Assembly (NCBI GenBank): GCA_033819885.1
Contig: JAQYUZ010000069.1
Location: forward strand, 1 to 49,533
Length of the DNA stretch: 49,533 nucleotides
Source of the DNA: Microbotryomycetes sp. JL201
Taxonomy: Eukaryota > Basidiomycota > Microbotryomycetes
Direction of reading: 5' to 3'
Shown: positions 12,401 to 23,241 of the stretch, piece after piece
Layout of the letters: each line of letters opens with the position of its first letter
Position numbering within the stretch: position 1 is the stretch's first letter
The notes under the pieces: model-generated
Told to the model about the DNA's origin: nothing
The model's database searches: none
Seen by the model: the letters and a program-made list of their open reading frames with translations, nothing else
Made by a program: the position numbers and the translations under genes

Positions 12401-12643
12401 GCCAAGCGCGAGTACTCTCGGAGGGGCAGTCTTGGCCGTGCTCTGACGGGTATACAGAGCCAAGAAGAGGAGGATTCATACGACGATGAGGCAGAGCTGG
12501 AAGAGGAAGATCCGAACGTCTGGCCTCCGTTCCCGTTCATGTGCGTCCTGACTGTGGGCTCCGCGCCTCACGACGCTTGCTGATCATTGACCGCTGTGTG
12601 CAGGCCGACCCGTCCCGCGGTGGCTGCGCCCTCTGCGCCGTAA
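9488..12643 (+). CDS. PDE2: Class I 3',5'-cyclic nucleotide phosphodiesterase
   Basis: Hydrolyses cAMP (possibly cGMP), shutting down cAMP/PKA signalling. Six exons (9488-10251, 10308-10729, 10801-11516, 11577-11784, 11838-12540, 12604-12643) give 950 aa. The first 350 residues are Ser/Pro-rich and low in complexity, likely disordered and regulatory. The catalytic domain runs from about residue 350 to 720: YHNFAHAADV carries the signature His pair (near 414), AAIGHDVGHPG adds metal ligands (near 489), DRSVLENFH follows, and LMKCADISNP carries the last metal-binding Asp (near 628). All key residues are present. The C-terminal extension is Ser-rich, then Cys-containing (CGGLCQ, CSVCAK), then acidic. 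The last exon adds only 12 residues after a 63-nt intron. It is longer than yeast Pde2 because of both extensions. Confidence 0.92.
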
Positions 12644-13012
12644 ATCTTTGTCCGCATGTCGTCTTTTTCATTTCCTGACGTTGATCGTGAGGTCCCTCAA
12701 TTTGTTGTTTGTCTCAAGTGCATCTAGTCTCGGCCCTCTGTAGCATTGTTGCAATTCTGCCCGCAGGCGTCCATCTGTTAGGGCCTGAGTTGGGATTGTT
12801 TCTGCCGTAGTCCACAGCGCCTTGACCCCACGACACGCGCGCCGCCTCCGACATTTAGAAGTGCGTGTTCGAAAGCTCGGACTCGTATTCGACAGGGTCG
12901 AGCGACAAGCGTGCGCGGCTGGCAACCACACGGCCTCTCACGACCACGCGCGCTCGAGCGCGTTAGCGCACGGCAACGCACACTCTGTCCACACATATAC
13001 ACTTGGTTCGAC
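12644..13012 (+). promoter_or_regulatory. Intergenic region upstream of the nucleoporin gene
   Basis: About 370 bp between the phosphodiesterase stop and the nucleoporin start. It should hold a 3' UTR and a promoter. CACATATACAC lies about 15 bp before the ATG and may be part of the 5' leader. I see no gene in it. Confidence 0.4.
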
Positions 13013-16000
13013 ATGTTTGGCAGCTCGGGCTTTGGCGGCTTTGGCCAGCAGCAACAGCAACAGCCTCAGCAGCAGCAACCGTCAACAGGCTTGTTCGGAC
13101 AGACCTCTACAGGTTTCGGTTCTGGTGAGCGCCAAGAGACGACGCAGAAAAAGAGCCGCACAGCTGCTAACGGTAGTGCATTTATTGCTGTGGCCCATTC
13201 GTCGCAGGCGCGTTCGGCCAGACGTCGTCGACACCAGCGTTCGGACAGCAAGCCCAACAGCCAACACAAACCACCGGGTTTGGTAAGTTGCGGGCGCACG
13301 TGATTGCTCGCAAGCACGACTGCGCGGATCGCACAGCAACGCGACTGGCAGCGTAGCCGATTCAAACTGACTGACCGCGCTACTACGCACACTAGGCGGC
13401 TTTGGTCAGACGCAGCAAAATGCGACGCCAGCGTTTGGCGCGGCATCGTCGACGCCCGCGTTTGGTCAGCCTGCCGCGAGCGGCGGCGGCGGCCTGTTTG
13501 GCGCGAGCAACACTGCCTCAAACACGGGCACGTCAGGCTTCTCGTTCGGTGGCAGTGAGTGCAGATCTTACTCGTGCGAATCTTGAGCTCACCGCTATGG
13601 CTCCCACAGGCTCAAACACGGGCACGTCACTTTTTAGCCAGTCGAACAACGCGGCTGGCAACACCGCTGCGGGCGGCATCTTTGGAGCCAAGCCAGCTAC
13701 AACGTTTGGAGGATTTGGCTCTACGACCACGCAACAACAGCCTGCAACTGGTGGTGGCCTGTTCGGGGCTTCGAGTGAGCCTGGCGTCGATCCTACCATT
13801 TCTGAGATTGCAACTCACCAAGTCTGCGCCTGCAGACAATACAATATCGTCTTTCGGAGCTCAACCGCAACAAGGTCAAGGCACTGGTACAGCTATAGCG
13901 CCTTACCAGATTTCCACCATCTTGGAGCCCCCGAAGGAAGAAGGAAAACCTGATCCGCCGAATCAAACCCCGCATGCGTTCCAGAGTATCACTTGCATGC
14001 CGCAGTATGCTGCTTATTCCTTCGAAGAATTGCGCTGGCAAGATTATCAGGCCAACCGCAAGGCTCCGACAGCGCCGCCAGCTTTCGGCGGCTTTGGTGC
14101 AAGCTCGGCCTTCGGAGGGGCCACGACGACACCATCGACTGGTTTATTTGGATCGACGGCTCCGACGTTCGGAGCGAGTGCCACTTCATCGGCGCCAGCT
14201 TTCGGCGCACCACAGCAGCAGTCGACTGGACTGTTTGGAAGCACCAACACGAGCAGCCCTTTCGGGCAGCCGGCTCAACAGCAGCAGACGGGTGGACTGT
14301 TCGGCTCGGCCACTAGTCAACCGGCAGCTACAGGCGGCCTGTTTGGATCCGCTCCAAAGCCCGCCACTTCAACGTTCGGTGGGTTCGGACAAACTCAGAC
14401 GAGTACGGCGCCTTCAACAGGGTTTTCGTTTGGTGCTCCTGCCGCGTCTACTGCTCCTGCAAGTGGCGGACTTTTCGGCAGCGCGTCATCAGCGCCCGCT
14501 ACCGGCGGTTTATTTGGCCAGAGTGCGCAGTCTCAGCCGACCGCCACAGGCGGACTTTTTGGTCAGACTGCTACATCTCAACCGGCGTCAACGCCATCAT
14601 TCAGCTTTGGTGAGCTGCATGTTTGATCGTTTTTGATCACCACGACTCAATCGTTTCACCAGGTGCCACCTCCACGGCGCCGAAGCCGTTGTTTGGAGCT
14701 GCCCCAACGTCCACTCCGGCATTTGGCGCGACGGCTGCCGCGACGGCTCCTAAGCCGACATTCAGCTTTGGATCAACGCCATCTTCGGGCACAAGCTTGT
14801 TTGGACAGCCAGCTCAATCCGCGCAGCCGGCGCAGAGCCAGCCAGCACCTAGTACGTTCGCATTCTGCTCAGCAGCCCATGTATCCACACGCCCTGACTG
14901 GCCGTATTCAGCTTTTGGGCAGCAGCCTGCGGCAGGCACCAGCCTCTTTGGCAACACTGGCTCGACTTTCGGGCAGCAGCCTACGACGTCCACAGCTCCA
15001 TCGTTCGGCGGCGGTCTTTTTGGCGCCAAGCCTGCCGCGCCTGCAACAAGCGGTTTGTTTGGCAGCACTTCCACAACAGCGCCTTCGTTGTTTGGATCCC
15101 AGCCTGCTCAGCAGCAGCCTCAGGCGCAACAGCAGCCTGCGTCGCTCTTCGGCAGCACTGTGGGCACATTTGGATCGGGGATGTCGACGGCTTCTCAGCC
15201 GCAACAGCCAACAGCGTATGCCACGGCGGACGATGCCAATGCTTACGGCTCGAATCCGCTCTTTCAGAGCACGAAGCCGGCCGTGGCGCGAGCTACAGAT
15301 GAAAAGAAGAAGCCTCCCATTTTTTCGTCGTTCCGAAGCACGCCAGTCAGCAAGTCAGCGACAAAGATTACACGTCTGCGTGGGTTTGGCTCGCCTGCAA
15401 GCTTCAATGGATCGGCCAGTCCGGCTCCGTTGTCATCGAGTATCAGTTCAAAGGCGACAGCCTCTCCTGGCCGCACCACGCCCTTGAAGCTTGTGGCCGG
15501 AGTCGGCGACGACGCTGCACTCAGCCCGAACGCGTTTGTCAACCGCTCAAGCGTCAAAAAGCTCGTCATCGATCGCAAGGGCATTTCGCAGTCGCCTTTC
15601 AGCAAAAGTCGAGCTGGTTCTGCCGCCCCGTCAAACGGCGACGGCACAGATGGTCGACTCAAAGTCACGTTTGACCCAGAAGCAGAGTCTGGTCTACGGG
15701 GCTCACCGTTCGCGTCATCGACAAATGTGCATGCTCTCGGCGAGGAGGGCGACTCGAGCATTCTGTCTGCCGGCACCCCCGTCAAGCGCAATAACGATGC
15801 TGGTCTTGATCATGGCAAACTGACTGATTCTGCCACAAAGGAGACGCCAGATCGCAGAGAGAGCGCCCGTGGTGGCAAGCACGGCACATACTACAGTATA
15901 CCATCCATCGAGGCGCTCAGAAAAATGCCAGCCAATGCGTTGCGGTCTGTCAAAGACCTGGTCGTTGGCAGAGTCGGTTACGGCCAAGTCGCGTTCCTGC

Positions 16001-16311
16001 AACCGGTCGACTTGACGACGTTACATTCTGTCGAAGATCTGCTCGGTGGAATCGTTGTGTTTGAAGACCGCAACTGCACCGTCTACCCTGACGAGATGGA
16101 GTCGAAACCGAGACCGGGTCAAGGGTTGAACGTGCCGGCGACCATCACGCTCGAGCGGTGCTGGCCGCTTGACAAATCGTCGCGCAAACCGATCAAGGAA
16201 GGCCCAAAGCTGGACAAGCACATCAAGCGGCTGCAAACACTCGAGAACACGCACTGGGTCGATTTCGATGTCGAGACGGGAGAGTGGGTTTTTACCGTGG
16301 ACGAATTTTGA
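13013..16311 (+). CDS. NUP116: Nup98/Nup116-like FG nucleoporin
   Basis: Nuclear pore FG-repeat protein that binds transport receptors and the mRNA export factor Gle2/Rae1. Seven exons (13013-13124, 13208-13282, 13396-13554, 13610-13774, 13836-14609, 14663-14851, 14912-16311) give 957 aa. FG and GLFG repeats (GLFGQ, GGLFGS, GFGSTTT) fill residues 1-480 and are broken by a GLEBS motif at about 195-235 ([18 protein letters not shown], then [11 protein letters not shown]), the Gle2 binding site. A Ser-rich linker follows, then the C-terminal pore-targeting domain from about 815 ([49 protein letters not shown]). The protein ends at that Phe, where Nup98 precursors are normally autocleaved between Phe and Ser, and no Nup96 part follows. 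The 60-nt intron 14852-14911 is inferred: it stays in frame if retained. Confidence 0.92.
14852..14911 (+). other. Probable in-frame intron inside the FG region
   Basis: GTACGT donor, CCCTGACTGG branch region and ATTCAG acceptor, 60 nt and without a stop. Retained, it would insert a Cys-containing segment unlike the surrounding FG repeats; removed, it joins QPAPT to FGQQPAAG. Confidence 0.65.
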
Positions 16312-16436
16312 TGTAGCGTGTGTAGACTTGTCTGTCTCGAAGTACTTGTGTAGTCTGAAAGAGGAATTGTAATGAAGCCATGCACGTGAAGCGTGACACT
16401 CGCGTATCAATCGTCCGCTCCGGTTTGCTGCTGTCC

Positions 16437-17959
16437 ATGTCCATGCCGACGCGCCATTCACTAAAGTCTCGCTTGAGGCATACGCGCGGTCCTTTGCGAC
16501 TTGGCTTGTTACGTACGTTGCGCATGAGCGAGCAATGACCTCATGACCTCATAGTGACTGACCCATCGAGCCTGGTGGACGCGACAGACTACAGCGTGTG
16601 GAGACGCGTCAAAGAGCCCGTACTATATTTTTCACTTTGGGCGTTTACTGTATGGATTCTTGATCAGTACAATGCAATGCCGATGGTCTCTATCGGGGCT
16701 AGCGGGTCTCTAGTCGGCATTCTTTCAATGGGCTAGTCTGCTCGGTGGACAATCCGACGAAACATATTCTGAGCCTCTTGTTGTGCAGTGACGGGCTTGC
16801 TTGTGTCTTTTAGATCCTCGTCGTCATACGACAGGCACGTCACGCTCGCTATCCCGATTCGCAGCAATACTAGATCTGACAGGCTTCACACTCCGACAGA
16901 TGGTACGAAGGTCGAAGGACGTGGGCTTCCCTGACGTCGACCTGCCGTTCCATGCTCCGGGTTTTGGCCTTTGCGTTGCCGCCACCGACGGCCGCGCCTT
17001 CGCGACAGAGTCAGGCCATGCACGAGCTTTGTCAGCTCATTGTCGCATTCTGTTGGGCGACCATGTATCGATTGCGAGATGAACCAGGTGTCGACCACGC
17101 AGAGCTAAAAGAATTGGTCCCGGCCGCACTACTTTCAGCGTTCGCACACGTGCCAGAACTGGATGACGGCAAAGTCAGACACTCTTCTGCGCCAGAGTCT
17201 GCTCGAGCGGTCGCCGCGCTCAACACGACGACGGTTCCCTCGGTCACTCGCCACTACCACCTCGCTAGGATCCACGCGGGCGCGTCCAACTTGCCGCTTT
17301 CGTTGACGAGGGCAATTCATGCCTACTTGAACGAGTTTTATACGACGCCGTTGTCGAGCGAAGGGTCGCCTCGCAAAGACACGCCTGCGCTAGACGCCCC
17401 TACTTGGTCGGCGTGCATGAACCACCTGAACCAGATGACGGACCATTTGTCGACGCTGGAGCGAATTCGGGATAGTGAGCTGACCATTTCCCTGCCAATG
17501 CTTGACTGCGCTGACATTGTGGTCGCCACTGACTGATCGCGATCAGCGCCTATCCCGCTCATCCTCAGCATGTGAGTTTGCGCCAACGTTTCGGAAATGG
17601 CTGCAGCTGACTTTTGATGAACACAGTCAGCTACAAGCTCTGCTATACATCTACGTTGCAGCCGTCCCACTGCAGCTCGTGCGTACCTTGCACATCTGGA
17701 GCATTCCCGCGACCGCGATCGCCTGTGCCGTGTTTTTCGGCGTCGACAGGGCAGCGGAAGAGCTGAGTGATCCTTTTGGCACAGAACGTCAGTTGACGAG
17801 GTGTTTCGTGAATGCGGTCCTGGTCTGACTAGCCTTTGGGTCTCTACATTGTTCACAGCCAACGATTTGCCAATCGCCAAGTTTTGCGAGCAGATTCACG
17901 CCGAGTACCGTGAGATGGTCAATGGCAGCGAGTGGGTGCCTGCGCCTCTTGAAAAGTGA
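16437..17959 (+). CDS. Bestrophin-like anion channel (UPF0187/RFP-TM family)
   Basis: Membrane protein of the bestrophin-like family, pentameric anion channels in animals and bacteria with fungal members of less clear role. Seven exons (16437-16512, 16555-16731, 16789-16834, 16900-17474, 17547-17571, 17627-17787, 17859-17959) give 386 aa. Family marks are GLLVSFRSSSSYDRWYEGRR with TWASLTSTCR, LERIRDTPIPLILSIQLQAL, and the C-terminal SDPFGTEPNDLPIAKFCEQI. Two junctions need GC donors (16732 and 16835), and both rebuild conserved sequence exactly. The first exon is less sure: it rests on an ATG at 16437 and an unusually short 42-nt intron, chosen because the next exon has no suitable ATG. The start lies 125 bp after the nucleoporin stop. 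Confidence 0.85.
16732..16788 (+). other. GC-AG intron 1 in the bestrophin-like gene
   Basis: 57 nt, GCTAGT at the donor and TTGTGCAG at the acceptor. Removal joins ATG G to TG ACG, giving SMVTGLLVSFRSSSS with the correct spacing for the family. Read through, the frame meets a stop two codons into the intron. Confidence 0.7.
16835..16899 (+). other. GC-AG intron 2 in the bestrophin-like gene
   Basis: 65 nt, AG/GCACGT donor, TCTGAC branch-like site and CCGACAG acceptor. Removal gives SSSSYDRWYEGRRTW, the conserved bestrophin motif; no GT donor in the area gives a correct phase. Confidence 0.7.
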
Positions 17960-18191
17960 GGGGCGTCTAGGTCACGTGACACGTGATCTCGCTCTGATCT
18001 GCAGAGTGCAAGTGTGTAGATGTAGCGACGACTATGATGTGACGTGTCAATACAAGTGATGCTCGTCCGTGCACTGTGAAGCGAGATCAGCGCCAAGTGA
18101 TTGAAAAGTGAACACGCGCACGGACGCGCGTTGACGCGTCGAGGTTTTGTCGTTGAACAATCGCCGCCGGCTCGGTTCCTCTTCCGTGACC

Positions 18192-19077
18192 ATGCACCAC
18201 TCGCACGCCAAGTCGCCCAGCTGCAGCGACAGCTTTCACATGCACTCGACTGCTCCGTTGTCAGACCTGCTATCGAGCAGCAGCAGCAGCGGCAAGAACG
18301 CACCGTCGCCGCTCCAACGGCGCCCGCCTCGGCCGACCCTGCGCAAACAGGCGTCGCTTGCAGACTTTGGCGCGACCATCAAAGCAAGATTCTTGCGCAA
18401 GCTTGTCCCCAAAGACGATGAAGATCTCGATTGGGGCTGCGCCGGCGAGCAAGCATCAACGACAGCGCCGACGACAATGGGCGCGCCAAGCACGCTCGGG
18501 CCTGCTTCCTCACTTGTCAGTCGAGCGACGCAGCCCTTCGCCTTGGAGATACAAGTACTGACAACCCCCTCGATCCCGTTCTCAGCGGTTAATGTCTGCC
18601 TTTGACGCCGAACCAGCGCCGCCTCGGCGACCGCCTCCAGTCGACGTGTCTCTTTCCTGCTGGACAAAGGACCAGATTCGCAACGCCGAACGCAGACAAG
18701 AAGAAAGAATGGCTCAGGACGCTCTCGCGAGCTACTTTGCAAGACAGGCCATGATGGATAAAGACTCGGGTCCGCCACCGGCAGCACAGAACAAAGGCAA
18801 AGACGGTGTCGCGGTCGCAGTCAAACGCTACGACCATGCCAGAAGCACCAGCAAGAGCAGTACGACAAGCTCGCATATGTTGTCTGGCTCGAGCCGCCGA
18901 TTAACGAACGAGAGCTTGCCGAGTTACTCGTCCTGCGCTGGCACACCAGAAGTCGAACTTGGCCCGACGCCTCTTCATCGCCGACCGTCACTCACGCCGG
19001 CGCCAGCATACTACAGCCACGGATCTGACGTGTCTGACAAGGCTACATCCCAGCCGCGCTCTTATGGCTTTTTTTGA
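18192..19077 (+). CDS. Ser-rich low-complexity protein, function unknown
   Basis: I do not recognise this protein. Two exons are likely, joined by an intron starting at GTCAGT near 18518 and ending at TTCTCAG near 18587; a shorter 31-nt alternative (GTACTG donor) is possible. The N-terminal part starts at the ATG giving MHHSHAKSPSC and holds RKQASLADFGATIKARFLRK, a basic amphipathic stretch. The second part has KDQIRNAERRQEERMAQD with ALASYFARQAMMDKD, a helical charged segment, then Ser/Pro-rich sequence ending SQPRSYGFF. No membrane segment or enzymatic motif is visible. The sequence looks mostly disordered, as in fungal signalling or scaffold proteins, but that is only an impression. Confidence 0.6.
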
Positions 19078-19222
19078 ATTGATTTCAGGACATTTCCCTG
19101 CAACCTGTTGTAGCTTCCTTCCTTGTTGTGGAATGATGTATTGCTTGCTGCAAACATAGAAAGAGACTGATCGGGGGCAGCTCTGGCTTTTGTTCTCTGC
19201 CCAGCGCGCGCAGCGCGGGTCA

Positions 19223-22200
19223 ATGGAGGCCGTGCATACGCGTACGCCACGCTGGAGCGACGACGGCGAGAGCGCGACTGTTGCGGACGTGTCCGACTTT
19301 GACCCGCTCGCCGTTCCCTCGGCAGATGGTTTCAGTAGCATCGCAGCGAGCTTGGACCGCGTTCAAAGCCGGCCCCCTACGGCCACAATCGACACAGACC
19401 TGATTGCTCTCGGCGAAGAGCAATTATTCAGCGGGACGAGGACGCGAGCGGCAAGTCGACACTGTACGAACGACGTGGTTGCGGCTGGGCCGGACTCGTT
19501 CGAATCACCTCCAGCACAGCTCATCAGCGTGTCTGATGTATGTCGCACTTGGATCAGGTTTTACATCATCGACGTTCTGATCAGTGTTGTCCCGTAGGAG
19601 CAATTAGGGACACTTGAATCAGCAAGGGCTGCGTTCGCCTTGGCTCTCCAAAGTCTGCTCGAGCAAACTAGAGCTGCAGATCCGAATTCCTTATCGCAGA
19701 CGCTCGCCCTTGATGGTCCAGTAAGCTGGCGTCAGGTCGACGGACCAGCCGACAGAGACGGTCAAGGGAGCGCCACTGAAGCCCATGGTCATGACTCGTC
19801 ACAGGACTTGCACAGTCTTGTATCTTCAGCATCCCCCAACATGTCTTCAGACGACGCTTATCTGGCGCAAAGTCTTCTACAGCTGCTCTCGTGCATCGAT
19901 CGACTGACCTTGTCAAGTTCGCTCACGACAAATGTGCCAGGAGCCGAGCAGGGCAGCAGTAGCCAGCTCGTCGGGGTCGTCGAGGAAGTGCAAGCTGCCG
20001 AACGCGATCTGCTCTGGGGTCGGATCGACGATCTGTCTGAACAAGTCAAAGTACTTGGCCGACGACGAATGACGACGTCTCCGCCAGAGTACGCTCCGGA
20101 CAGATCTGAGGAAGTTGAGCAGCTCGGCGATTCTGTCTTGCCAGCGTGGAAGAAGGAACACGAGCCATCGGTAGCCAGCGCCGATTTGCCACGGTACGCT
20201 TACGAAAGCGACTCTGCACGACCGCCGGCATACCTCGAAGACACAGCCTCGATTGAATCTCTCCACGAGAAGAAGGACATCTCGGACAGCGCGCTCAGTG
20301 GACCGGGTCAATTCACGCTTGCTGTGAATCAACGCCAAAGAGTGGCTTCCTTTAGCGAGAAGACAAGACGAGATCTTGACGGAGTGACGAAAGCGATAGA
20401 AAGGCTGTATGTTGTATCGCCTCAACTCGCCAATCAGCGGGCAGATCAAGACCGGAGGCAGCTACGAGAGCGGCAACTCGCCAAGCTCGGCAATGCGATC
20501 GAGCGCCTGTCAAAAGGTCGTTTCGAGGATCAGCGAGCGTCGCCTGCTTTGGCCGACGACGAATCCGAGAGACGGGCGAGAGATCGCTTGCACCGGATAC
20601 ACGCGGATGCGCTCGATCATCTTGTCGACCAAATAGATCGTGCCGCGTCCCGCACGCTGGCAGATCAACGCGTGGAGCTCAAGTACGTCCGTTTGGCCTA
20701 GGCTGCTCATGCTTCTGGCTGACGCGGCAACTGCAGAGGGAAGCAGAGAGACGCGCTCAATGCCCTTACCATGAGAAATGACGCAAGTGCAAACGTCGAA
20801 ACTAGCTCCGCATTGTCTGACCTGTTCACTTGCAAACAGTTTGAGCCTTTGTCGGACGCGTTCGAGGCCAAGCGGCGAGAGTTCATCTTGGAACACACAG
20901 GCAAAGGCCGTCTCGCGTCTCAGGACGCAGTGCTCACCAAGGCTGCCCACGTTTCGGACGTTTTCCCACATAGTGCCGAAGCGGACGCGCCAATATCCCT
21001 ACAAACATTTCTCGAGTCGGAACGCGAGTTGCCGATTGAACGCGCGGGCTCGCCGTCGAAAAAGAGCTTTTCTCCATTCAAAACGACACTCTTTGGTGAA
21101 GCAGGCAAAAGCGCTCCACGCTGGGGCCGACGGGGCTCATGGGACGTTCGCATTACCGAGTCTTTCCCCAAGGCCGCGACCGCACGAAGGGGCTCATACG
21201 ACTCTCGCGTAATTGAAGGTACGGGATCAAAGCGCAACAGTCTGCATGAGCGCAGATCGAAGTCGCTGGCGCCTACCACCGTTCACCATGTCGCCGAAGA
21301 GCTTTGTAATCTCGCTTCGGTGACCATTACTTTCTGGACCTCGTCATCATCGTTGTCATCAAGCTCGGCAGTGGTGGACGAGTCATGGCAGGTGCTCTTT
21401 GTAGATGACCAGTCTGTTACTGTCGGGAGAGAAGGTGACTGGCAAACTTTCAAGCTTGAGCTGCCTTGTCGAGTTCCGCCACAACAAAGTCAAGTGATTT
21501 CGAGAGGGGACACGCATCAAGTTAAATTGTCTACTGTTGATGCCTCACCGACGCGCATGCGCCATGACCTCGAGATCAACGTGCCGTACTCAACAGCCAT
21601 GCTGCGAGAACTCAAGCCGAGCGTCATTGCCTGCGCGACGTGCCAGTCGACTTTGATTGAAGGGTCGAAACTCGTGAAGTACAACGCGCTGCCGAGCGAG
21701 CACTGGGCCGAGTTACTTGAAGCGTGGATGTGTCACAAAGACCAAGAGCTGTCGGACGACCTCGTTGCAAAGGGCAAGGGTATCCGACCACGAGAGAACG
21801 AGGCGCTCGTTGGCAGCGCCTTCATCGTCATCGACAGTATTCTAGTGTCTAACTATGAGCTCAACTCATCTATCAAGGTGCGTTCCTGCGTCCCACGAGC
21901 ATCACGGGCCTGCAAAGAAAGTTTGCTTGCGCTCTCGCCGTTCAATACTCTTGATGTGTTTGCTGGAGCCTTCGAGGAACCGCACACAGTCACGAGTTTA
22001 GATACAAAGGGAAATCGTCCACGCATTCAAACTGATACAGCGGCCCGAGATTATGTCCTTCGCCTCTACAACAACCTTCTCGCTCGAGATTCTCTGCTTC
22101 GAAGGCTACACATGAGGCAAAATGCTCTGACACAAATACATCTTGTTAACAGGACGAAAGGTCTGCGGACAACCATATTTTACGGCCTATACGGTGCACG

Positions 22201-22838
22201 ACGTGCGAGAGCATGATTGGGTTTGAGGACATTGCTCCCGAAGATGGCGACCAGAGACGATCCTGTGTTCGATTGCACAAATACGCAACGCAAATAACCT
22301 CTTTGGCAGGAGAACTGCCTGTTGTGGCCGTCGACGTCTACGTGGCGACGGCAATTCTCGAGTTGAGTCAGGCGCACGCCTGTCACCGCTTCGTGCTGGC
22401 AGATTACGAGCAAGAGCAGCCATATGTCTACGTAAGCGATATCATTATCGATTCAGCCGCTTTTGCTGACGGGAAAGCCGACAGATCTGGTTGTTTAACC
22501 CCTTTATCCGAGTTTGCTCGGGCTTGAACCGAGATGCTGACGAGCGACCTCGGGCTATCCGAGCTGTCAAGGTCATGTACCTCGTTCATGGCCCTGCCTC
22601 GAGCGCAGCTTTGTTAGTTGGCCTGTTCTGCATGCCAGCGTGTGTTCTCTTGACTGACGTCGTCTGCTCCACAAGCGAGGAAATGCTGGCCCAGTCTTCG
22701 ACGACTTACGACACTCTTCAATACCCACGGTCCATCATTGACAAGTTGTGTATGAAGCTGAGAGATAGTACAGAAGTCTACCCTGTCTCGCAACGCACGT
22801 TTGGCTCGTTTGAAGTTGGATTTCTCGAGAGATTGTAA
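19223..22838 (+). CDS. Long protein with C-terminal UBE3D-type (HECT_2) E3 ubiquitin ligase domain
   Basis: The C-terminal 450 residues match the HECT_2 / UBE3D family, E3-like proteins that bind E2 enzymes. Signs are PYSTAMLRELKPSVIACATC, LPSEHWAELLEAWMCHKDQE, NEALVGSAFIVI, RPIRCTTCESMIG, IWLFNPFIRVCSG, RAVKVMYLVHGP and YPVSQRTFGSFEVGFLERL at the very end. The preceding 650 residues are acidic, Ser-rich and helical (AIERLYVVSPQ, RRQLRERQLAKLGNAIERL, possibly coiled coil), and I do not recognise them. Introns lie near 19536-19597, 20693-20746 and 22435-22484 (GTAAGC..GACAG). A region of about 270 nt (21879-22152) between the two Cys motifs contains one or more introns I could not fix; it ends at TTAACAG before DERSADN. 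I start at the ATG giving MEAVHTRTPRW. This is far longer than animal UBE3D. Confidence 0.78.
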
Positions 22839-23241
22839 TTTGCCAAGTTGTTGTACACATGTCGTCAAGGTCGCACTCCCGCATTATGAATCCCGGGCTC
22901 CGATGGGAGTGAGTCTTGACTTGAGATGCCATTCGCTCGCGCACGGTCCCGAGCTTGATCCGCAGTAAAGCAAGACACTCGGGTGCTCGTGTGCGACACA
23001 CGTGGCCGCAGCACCGGTCGAGGCCCCGGCGCCCGAATCTCTTCGCCGCCGCCCGAGCGCTATATTGATCTCGCGCCGCAACTTTGCATCGACTTCGACC
23101 GTTGATCGTTACAAGACAGGGGATCGCCTTGCCGGTGACGGCTCAGAACTGGTCAGCGGGGTGCGAGTGATCGCCGCTGCCGAAACTTTCGTTCGTCGGA
23201 GGACGTGGGGCCCTCTCATCGGAGCAGTCGTCAGCGCCGCC
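22839..23241 (+). other. Intergenic region before the secreted protein gene
   Basis: About 400 bp between the E3 gene stop and the first usable ATG of the next gene. The frame of the next gene stays open back to about 23002 but has no ATG there, so part of this may be 5' UTR. Nothing else is recognised. Confidence 0.4.

Noticed and set aside
14633-15487. 284-codon plus-strand frame, very Arg/Ser/Leu-rich
   Set aside because: Frame-shifted reading of the FG repeat region of the nucleoporin.
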